Below the pieces are notes generated by a model that ran no database searches, was not told where the DNA came from, and saw only the letters and a program-made list of their open reading frames with translations. This document shows positions 15,265 to 21,274 of a DNA stretch of 21,274 bases, piece after piece; the stretch's first letter is position 1; every line of letters starts with the position of its first letter. The translations under genes were made by a program, and so were the position numbers. The stretch covers positions 1 through 21,274 of the forward strand of contig USEX01000022.1 in NCBI GenBank assembly GCA_900553755.1. Reading direction: 5' to 3'. The stretch is from an uncultured Clostridium sp. GTDB lineage: Bacteria > Bacillota > Clostridia > TANB77 > CAG-508.

Positions 15265-15294
15265 CAGGCCCAAAAGCATTATCTTTTGGGCCTG
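15265..15294 (+). terminator. Strong hairpin without U-tail between VirB6-like and VirB8-like genes
   Basis: A perfect 12-bp stem, CAGGCCCAAAAG (15265-15276) with CTTTTGGGCCTG (15283-15294), has a 6-base loop. It begins 5 bases after the VirB6-like stop codon. ACTTATATAAGG follows instead of a T run, so it is an imperfect intrinsic terminator; partial termination, RNA processing or 3'-end protection are alternatives. Confidence 0.6.
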
Positions 15295-15316
15295 ACTTAT
15301 ATAAGGAGAAGAAATT

Positions 15317-16210
15317 ATGTTTAATAAAATAATTAGGTTATATAATCAAAATAGAAGAAAATTTTGGACTATTATTGCAATAATAGTAGTTGGATTATTG
15401 TTACTAAGATTAGCGAATTATTTAGCTAAACTATCTTTAGAAAGGCAGAATAATGCAACACCGACTAATACAACAACTACTAATTCACAAACATATTCTA
15501 TAATTTCTGATACTAATATAAGTACTAGTAGGGCAAATAAAAATAATGAAGAAATAGAAAATTTTATAAAATATTGCAATAATAAACAAATAAAAAATGC
15601 ATATGATATGCTTTCTGATGATTGCAAAAAGTGTGTGTTTCAAGATGATATAAATAGATTTGAAAAAGAGTATTATGATATAATATTTTCAGCAAGCAGA
15701 TTGTATTCAAAAGACAATTGGATAACAAGCAATGATTATACAACATATAAAGTAACATATACAAATAATTTGTTAAGTGATGGAAAATATGATTCTCAGC
15801 AGTCTTTTGGAGATTATATTACGGTTACTCCAGATTATAAATTAAATATTTCAAAGTTTGTTAGAGCTAGAGAATTGCAAAGCACATGTGATAATAGTGA
15901 TGTTGAAATTACCGCGATAACAAATGAAACTTATATAGAAAACGAGACATTAGAAGTTAAGATTAAAAATAATACTATAAATGACATTGATTTAGGAAAA
16001 ACTAACAAAATATATATTGTAGATAGCAAAGATAAGAAGTATAATGTAAGTACTAATGGAATAGAAGAGATGTTAAAAATTAAAAGCAAAGAGGCAAAAA
16101 GCGCTTCACTAAAAATAAATAAAACTTATAATGCAAGAAAAGTAAAGGAACTTGTTTTTGAAGGTATAACTGTAAATGGACAAGAAGTTACAATTAAAAT
16201 AGATTTTTAA
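15317..16210 (+). CDS. VirB8/NTF2-like T4SS protein with C-terminal Ig-like domain
   Basis: This is a 297-residue bitopic membrane protein. A short basic cytoplasmic start precedes one helix (about 17-35, TIIAIIVVGLLLLRLANYL) and an Asn/Thr-rich linker (45-60). Residues about 78-195 look like an NTF2/VirB8-type domain: EIENFIKYCNNKQIKNAYDM, then LSDDCKK and DDINRFEKEYYD. Residues about 200-297 are all beta-strand-like (VEITAITNETYIENETLEVK) and resemble an Ig-like/DUF4352-type module. In Gram-positive systems (TraM, TcpC, PrgL) VirB8-like proteins scaffold the channel outside the membrane. No family signature is strong, so the call rests on topology, motif and operon place. AAGGAG lies upstream of the ATG. 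Confidence 0.7.
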   Translation: MFNKIIRLYNQNRRKFWTIIAIIVVGLLLLRLANYLAKLSLERQNNATPTNTTTTNSQTYSIISDTNISTSRANKNNEEIENFIKYCNNKQIKNAYDMLSDDCKKCVFQDDINRFEKEYYDIIFSASRLYSKDNWITSNDYTTYKVTYTNNLLSDGKYDSQQSFGDYITVTPDYKLNISKFVRARELQSTCDNSDVEITAITNETYIENETLEVKIKNNTINDIDLGKTNKIYIVDSKDKKYNVSTNGIEEMLKIKSKEAKSASLKINKTYNARKVKELVFEGITVNGQEVTIKIDF

Positions 16211-16222
16211 AGGAGAAAAGTT

Positions 16223-18661
16223 ATGGCTGATGGCAAAAAAAATGGCGGAGCAATGGATGAAGCTAAAAATGTAGCTAAGAAAAAAGTAAAAAAGAAAATT
16301 GTAGGAGCTATATTAGGGGCAGTATCACAGTTAATAATTCCTATTTTAATAATAGTTGTTTTAATAGCTTCTGTAATGCTTATAGCACAGCAAATAACAA
16401 ATATGATTAATGGAATAAAAGATGGATGGTCATCTTTTTGGAATAGAGATGGAATTGTTGTTTCTGATGAATTCGTGGATGAGTTCATTAAAAATTTAAA
16501 AGCACAAGGCATTGGTGTGGGAAGCATGGGGATGACCGAATCGAATGCTAAAGACTATATAAAATCTTTTATAGAGGCTTCATTAGTCACGCAAACAGTA
16601 AACACCCATAATAATGGTATAGCAGTAGCAGGAGGAATAGAATTAAAAAGACATGATTCGAGAGATAATCAACTTCATGATATGAGCTATACTGAAGCTT
16701 TTGACGAAGGAGCAGACTTTAATAAAATAAGATATACATATTCATTAGATGAATCGGGTAACATAGTATATCCGGTTTCTAATGGAAGTGGTGGTTACAC
16801 AACTAGAACAATAGATAAGAGTGCATATGAGCAACATGCTATTCCAGTAATGTTCTTTATTGATTTATGCACAGCAACACAAAGCCCTAATTATGTAAAA
16901 GCGTTGTCTGATCACATAAAAAATGAAGGACAAACTATGACGATAACTTTATTAGATAGCTATTATGTATCATATAAAGAAGTACATTATGAATACGTAA
17001 CACCTGGAGCTGCTACTCATACCTGGGATACACAAGAAGATTCAACAACTACGATAAGTACAATGCCATACGTAACAGAAGTAAACCATCTATTATATAA
17101 AATGTCGCAAACATATACTAGATCAGAGCCTTCTGTGGAAAGAACTGAACCAGAGACAGTAGAGACGAAAGGAAAAGGTGCTGAAGCTAATGTTACATTA
17201 AGAACTACTACAACACCAGTAACTGAAACCTATAGATTCAGCAGTCCAATAGAGCAAGACCCTGTAATAAAATGTGAAGAAGATGATTTCTTCGTAAAGG
17301 AAAGCAAAAAGAAATATTATACATCTTACAAGCAAAATGCGGCAGCAATTAATACATATAAGAAAGATGGAGCTCTATTATTTACAATGATGGACATGAA
17401 CCTAGACAATGATAGATTAGAGCAAATATTAAAATATGTAATTTACAAAATGACAGGTGTGGATTATGGAGTAACAAGCTTAGATGGGTCTTTGTTTAAG
17501 TTGAATAGTATAAATAATATAGCGGCGGGAGGAATTGCTGAAGTAATAAGAAGTTATGAAAATGGAGGCTTAAGAGCCTATATGAGAGGTGACTCGAATG
17601 ATTACTCATATTGGGAGGTAAATAGATATGTTACTCAGGATAGAAAGTATTATAAAATAAGAGAGGTTAATGATGAGCGTGAGCATACTTTAAATATTTC
17701 GTATGGAATAAATATATATGATTATAGAAGCCCAAATTCATATAATCATATAAGCCTTTTCGCAGAGGAAGGACTTTCTGTTAGCGATTTGGTCGACAGG
17801 TATAAAAGAGGAGAAGAAGTATTAGTTGAAGTTGAAAAAATAGACAGGATATATGTGAAGATGATAGCAAACAAGAAAAAAGCAGTAAGTGATTCTATTC
17901 AAAGACATGGAGCTACTATGACAAACTATCAAATAGATGCCTTAGTAAATGTCGATTATCAATATGGAAATTGCGGTCAAGGACTACCTGGAGAAGAAAA
18001 CATAGCGCAAGTTTATAATAAATATTATGCTGTTGGAAAGACAGAAGAGTTTAAAAGAGCAGCCATGTGTGCAACTGACGGAGGAGGCCGTGCGCATTTC
18101 TTTGTAACAGGAAACTATGTAAATAGAGAACGATATAATTGGATTTTATTTAATGAAGGAATATATACATTAGCAAATGGAGAAGTAATAAGCGGAGCAT
18201 CTGATATCGTGGAAATAGCAGATAAATGTCATAAACATATGGAAGAAAGATTATATACATATAGCCTAGGAACATTGCCATCTACCGCAAATGATGCTTG
18301 GAATGTGCCATATACATGTTGTGCAACATATGTGGATTGGGTATTAGCGGAAGCTGGGTATAAAGACAAAACAGAGCAATTAATACATAGTGCACCATAT
18401 TTGTTTAAACATTATGCTGAAAAGGGATTTACACTAATAAAATCATATAATGAACTTCAAGCGGGAGATTTGGTATTTTTTCATTATGCGTCTGATGATG
18501 GTACATATTCGTTTAATGGAGTACCATATACAATAGGACACGTTCAAATATATGCGGGAGATGATAAGTGGTACAACGCTGGTAGCACAGACAGTATCAG
18601 AAATCCAGCGTATACTTATAGAGAAACCAATGGCTTTGTTGTAGGCTTACGTCCAAATTAA
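16223..18661 (+). CDS. VirB1-like bifunctional peptidoglycan hydrolase (lysozyme-like + NlpC/P60-like)
   Basis: This is an 812-residue membrane-anchored protein. A Lys-rich start precedes one helix (about 36-57, SQLIIPILIIVVLIASVML) and a large extracellular region (about 80-435) with no recognisable domain. Residues about 437-650 resemble a GH24-type lysozyme: AEVIRSYENGGLRAYMRG with candidate catalytic Glu446, then MTNYQIDALVNVDYQYGNCG and VNRERYNWILFNEGIY. Residues about 685-812 look like an NlpC/P60 or CHAP peptidase: YTCCATYVDWVL (nucleophile Cys699 or Cys700), LQAGDLVFF, and IGHVQIYAGD (His773). Two-domain wall enzymes (PrgK, TraG of pIP501) open the wall for Gram-positive T4SS channels. 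The operon position, AAAGGAG site and domain order all support that job. Confidence 0.85.
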   Translation: MADGKKNGGAMDEAKNVAKKKVKKKIVGAILGAVSQLIIPILIIVVLIASVMLIAQQITNMINGIKDGWSSFWNRDGIVVSDEFVDEFIKNLKAQGIGVGSMGMTESNAKDYIKSFIEASLVTQTVNTHNNGIAVAGGIELKRHDSRDNQLHDMSYTEAFDEGADFNKIRYTYSLDESGNIVYPVSNGSGGYTTRTIDKSAYEQHAIPVMFFIDLCTATQSPNYVKALSDHIKNEGQTMTITLLDSYYVSYKEVHYEYVTPGAATHTWDTQEDSTTTISTMPYVTEVNHLLYKMSQTYTRSEPSVERTEPETVETKGKGAEANVTLRTTTTPVTETYRFSSPIEQDPVIKCEEDDFFVKESKKKYYTSYKQNAAAINTYKKDGALLFTMMDMNLDNDRLEQILKYVIYKMTGVDYGVTSLDGSLFKLNSINNIAAGGIAEVIRSYENGGLRAYMRGDSNDYSYWEVNRYVTQDRKYYKIREVNDEREHTLNISYGINIYDYRSPNSYNHISLFAEEGLSVSDLVDRYKRGEEVLVEVEKIDRIYVKMIANKKKAVSDSIQRHGATMTNYQIDALVNVDYQYGNCGQGLPGEENIAQVYNKYYAVGKTEEFKRAAMCATDGGGRAHFFVTGNYVNRERYNWILFNEGIYTLANGEVISGASDIVEIADKCHKHMEERLYTYSLGTLPSTANDAWNVPYTCCATYVDWVLAEAGYKDKTEQLIHSAPYLFKHYAEKGFTLIKSYNELQAGDLVFFHYASDDGTYSFNGVPYTIGHVQIYAGDDKWYNAGSTDSIRNPAYTYRETNGFVVGLRPN

Positions 18662-18678
18662 AGATGGGAGATAAAATT

Positions 18679-20019
18679 ATGAAGAAAATAAAAATAATAA
18701 TTCCGATATTAGTAGTTCTATTGATAATAGTGTGTATTGCTTTGGCTATAATAACAAATAATCAAAAGAAACAGGAAGAAAAATATGGAAAAGTAGATCC
18801 GCCTGTTGACGTTTCTGAATCTATAGCTGCATATACAAATAAAATGGTACGAATAAAAGAAGATTCTAGTTTTTATACACTTGAATCATATGTAAAAAGA
18901 CTATTAACTAATTTAGAATATAAAGATAGTGATGGAATAATTAGTTTACTTACAGAAGATTACAAAGAAAAGAATGAAATAACCAGCCAGAATGTTCAAA
19001 ATAAAATAAAATTTGATGGAGAAGATAGTTCTTATAATGCATTGGAGATATATGAGTCAGCTAATACTGGTAGATATATTATCAAAGGAGAAATTGGTAA
19101 AGAAAAAGTTTATTTTAAAATAGTAGAAGATTCTAAAAATAGTACATTTGCTATAGAGCCAATTACAGAGGAATATTATAATAACTCTGTAGAGAATCAA
19201 ATGGAAGAAGAAGATAGTGTTACAATAGCAAAGAATGACTATAATAGTATTAGAAAGATAAGAATTACCCAAGAAGACATCGTTCAAAAATATTTTAATA
19301 GTTACATCCAAAATGTAATCAATTATCCACAAGAAGTATACAATATGTTGGACGAAGAGTATAAAAATAAGAAATTTGGAAGTTTTGATAACTTTAAAAA
19401 ATATATAAATAATAAAGCAGATTTGCTAAACTTATTGAACATATACAATAGAAAAAGCTATTCGGATTTTGCAACATCACAAGAATATGAAGAATATTAT
19501 TTGCAATTTTTAGATGTAGGGCTTACTCAATATATAGTGAATACATATACAGATTATACAGAATATATCTGCTATGACCAGGATGATAATGTATATATTT
19601 TCAGAGAAAAAGCACCAAATGATTATACAATAATCCTTGATGCATATACTATAGAAATTCCAAGTGTAAAACAAAAATACGAAACATCTACAGATCAAGA
19701 TAAAGTTGCAATGAATATTGAAAAAATTAAACAGGCAGTAAATGATAAAGATTATACTTATGTATACAATAAGTTAGATGAAACATTTAAAAATAATAAT
19801 TATCCTACAGAAGCAAGTTTCGAGCAAAAAATGCAATCAGAACTTTATGGAAGAAACGATTTTTCATACACTAAAGTAGAAAGTAAGAGCAATGTGTATG
19901 TGTGCGATGTTACTGTAACAGATGCAAGTGTTAAGAATAGTACAGCACAAAAGATATTGCATGTATTTATGCAATTAAAAGATGAAACAGATTTTGTATT
20001 ATCATTTAATATAGAATAA
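18679..20019 (+). CDS. Membrane-anchored protein with tandem NTF2/VirB8-like modules
   Basis: This is a 446-residue bitopic protein. An N-terminal helix (about 6-27, IIIPILVVLLIIVCIALAII) is followed by a long acidic Tyr/Asn/Asp-rich extracellular region. Three related blocks can be seen: IISLLTEDYKEK with QNVQNKI, VYNMLDEEYKNKKFGSFDNF with KKYI, and VYNKLDETFKNNNYPTEASF with EQKM. This suggests three tandem NTF2-like (VirB8-like) domains, the same motif as in the protein at 15317. Start choice: GGGAG (18666-18670) is eight bases before ATG 18679; the upstream in-frame ATG at 18664 overlaps that site. The gene begins 17 bases after the hydrolase stop. A periplasmic-side scaffold role is inferred. 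Confidence 0.65.
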   Translation: MKKIKIIIPILVVLLIIVCIALAIITNNQKKQEEKYGKVDPPVDVSESIAAYTNKMVRIKEDSSFYTLESYVKRLLTNLEYKDSDGIISLLTEDYKEKNEITSQNVQNKIKFDGEDSSYNALEIYESANTGRYIIKGEIGKEKVYFKIVEDSKNSTFAIEPITEEYYNNSVENQMEEEDSVTIAKNDYNSIRKIRITQEDIVQKYFNSYIQNVINYPQEVYNMLDEEYKNKKFGSFDNFKKYINNKADLLNLLNIYNRKSYSDFATSQEYEEYYLQFLDVGLTQYIVNTYTDYTEYICYDQDDNVYIFREKAPNDYTIILDAYTIEIPSVKQKYETSTDQDKVAMNIEKIKQAVNDKDYTYVYNKLDETFKNNNYPTEASFEQKMQSELYGRNDFSYTKVESKSNVYVCDVTVTDASVKNSTAQKILHVFMQLKDETDFVLSFNIE

Positions 20020-20031
20020 AGGAGATATCTT

Positions 20032-21274
20032 ATGAACCCTGATGAAAATAAAGAAATAGAAGAAAGAATTTTAGCTATATATAAAGAAGTATTGCCAGAA
20101 TTGCCAGAGAACAATAAAATAGACGGAATTACTTATTATACAGATATTACATTGGTAAATCCAGTTGACGGAAAAGATGGTCTAGCTGATCAAGGTGTTT
20201 ATGCAGTAAGAATTGTAAATGAGAAAGAAAAAAATCTGTACAAATTATACAATAATAGTATAGAAATAGCTGAGATAGATGAAAATGGAAAGATTATTTT
20301 CTCGAATGAATACATAGAATGGTTGGAACAAATAGATAAAAGATTTTCTGAAATAGCAAAAAATGCAAATGAAAAAGAAGCATTAGATTTGAACAATGAG
20401 TTGACAGAAGAAGATAAGGAATATAAAGAAGATGAAATAAAAGAATTAGAGTCTGAAGAAAATAAAGAAATAACAGAGCAGCAGAAAGAGCAAGAAAAAG
20501 AAGAACCGGAAAACAAAGAACAAGAAATGCAACAAATTGCAGAAGCTACAGGAAACAAAGTGGAGAATATAAAATCATATTCGAAAATAAAACCAACACA
20601 GTATTTAACAGATAAAGATACCTTTGAAGAGATAGCTAATGTAAAAGGGCAATATTCAGATATATACATTGTAAATGCCAACGAGAACATGGGAAAGAAT
20701 TATAAATTTGCATTTATAGGCAGAAATCAAGATGGAGAGCTTGAATATATTGAAGGCTTAGAAACTAAAGGAACTACTACAACAGATAGACAAATATATA
20801 GCATAAATAGAGATGGTTCAAAAGTTGAAGAAAAGCAAGTAACAGAAATGTTTACAACTTCAGATCCTAATAAAATGTTTTCTGCTAAAATCGGGAATTA
20901 TGGAATCATAGAGGTAGACTACTTGAGAAAGAGCCCTACAGAGAACAAGTTTGTAGGAAGCCAAGTAGAAACACAAACTGAAAGACCAACTACAGCAGAG
21001 GTAAAGCAATTTATGAATGAAGCAAGAACTACCAAGAGTGAACTTGATGAATCCATAGATAAAACAGAAAAGCAGATAGAAGAAAATGAATCTCGCACTA
21101 CAAGATTAGAAAATATAGATGATAATCCTAATAATGACAGAGCTATAGATGTAACAGAGGTAGTTGAATTAGATGATGGAACAAAAACAACAATAATGGA
21201 TGAAGCAAAAAGTCAAAATAAAAAGTTAGATGATTATATTAAAGAAATGGAAGAAACTCCTGAAAGCGGTATGG
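20032..21274 (+). CDS. Large hydrophilic Glu/Lys-rich protein, incomplete at the window end
   Basis: The frame opens at ATG 20032, seven bases after AAAGGAGA, and runs without a stop to the window end: at least 414 codons. It begins MNPDENKEIEERILAIYKEV. No signal peptide or membrane helix is visible. Residues about 1-110 look folded (ITYYTDITLVNPVDGKDGLA, ADQGVYAVRIVNEKEK). Residues about 120-168 are low-complexity Glu/Lys/Gln. A second folded part follows (about 195-320, YSDIYIVNANENMGKNYKFA), and a coiled-coil-like end (about 335-410) includes RTTKSELDESIDKTEKQ. I do not recognise the family. It is cotranscribed with the T4SS genes (12 bases after the preceding stop), so it may be an accessory factor, a cytoplasmic adaptor or a cargo protein; none is supported by motif. 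Confidence 0.8.
   Translation, partial: MNPDENKEIEERILAIYKEVLPELPENNKIDGITYYTDITLVNPVDGKDGLADQGVYAVRIVNEKEKNLYKLYNNSIEIAEIDENGKIIFSNEYIEWLEQIDKRFSEIAKNANEKEALDLNNELTEEDKEYKEDEIKELESEENKEITEQQKEQEKEEPENKEQEMQQIAEATGNKVENIKSYSKIKPTQYLTDKDTFEEIANVKGQYSDIYIVNANENMGKNYKFAFIGRNQDGELEYIEGLETKGTTTTDRQIYSINRDGSKVEEKQVTEMFTTSDPNKMFSAKIGNYGIIEVDYLRKSPTENKFVGSQVETQTERPTTAEVKQFMNEARTTKSELDESIDKTEKQIEENESRTTRLENIDDNPNNDRAIDVTEVVELDDGTKTTIMDEAKSQNKKLDDYIKEMEETPESGM

Noticed and set aside
14557..15279. 240-codon reverse-strand frame opposite the VirB6-like tail
   Set aside because: Long only because the + strand gene has few codons whose complement is a stop; Ser/Leu/Ala/Phe-rich shadow with no ribosome site.
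20199..20690. 163-codon Ser/Phe-rich reverse-strand frame
   Set aside because: Complement of the Glu/Lys-rich + strand frame that starts at 20032 with a good ribosome site.

Overview
The window is AT-rich DNA with A-rich Shine-Dalgarno sites and consensus sigma-A-type promoters. Every supported gene lies on the + strand. A Spo0E-like peptide, a DUF348-G5-SleB-type wall hydrolase, the rpsU-yqeY pair and the YmfF/YmfH M16 peptidase pair together point to a low-GC Firmicute, most likely a gut-type Clostridia lineage; the species cannot be read from the sequence. Coding is almost continuous: no gene-free stretch exceeds about 150 bases. No tRNA, rRNA, CRISPR array, insertion sequence, integrase or attachment site was recognised.

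Region A (1-7715) is an ordinary chromosomal block. It holds acpS, tatD, a secreted DUF348/G5/SleB-type hydrolase with its own near-perfect promoter, an exonuclease III, an AI-2E/PerM-type membrane protein, rpsU with a promoter and a structured leader, yqeY, and a tandem pair of M16 peptidase genes (one without the zinc motif, one with it).

Region B (7747-9400) begins with a 49-codon Spo0E-like gene, followed by three different small secreted two-helix proteins of the TrbC/VirB2 pilin type. Pilins 1 and 3 are clear relatives and pilin 2 is more distant. Pilin 2 has its own strong promoter, and a strong intrinsic terminator follows pilin 3.

Region C (9403-21274) starts from an extended -10 promoter and encodes the body of a Gram-positive type IV secretion system (T4SS) resembling the conjugation machines of the pCF10/pSK41/pIP501 (MPF-FATA) kind. 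In order these are a PrgI-type membrane protein, a membrane-anchored protein resembling the N-terminal part of VirB4, the VirB4 ATPase, a VirB6/TrbL-like polytopic protein with a Pro-Gln-Pro-X repeat, a VirB8/NTF2-like protein, a membrane-anchored two-domain peptidoglycan hydrolase, a second protein with tandem NTF2-like modules, and a large hydrophilic Glu/Lys-rich protein that runs off the end.

Working together, the pilins would form the surface fibre or channel, VirB6/PrgI/VirB8-like proteins the membrane channel, VirB4 the motor, and the hydrolase would open the wall. No relaxase, VirD4-type coupling protein, integrase or excisionase is visible, so the cargo (DNA by conjugation, DNA uptake, or protein) is unknown. 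The housekeeping DNA directly on the left, with no visible att site, and the Spo0E-like gene at the head of the pilin unit are the features that make this locus worth a closer look.
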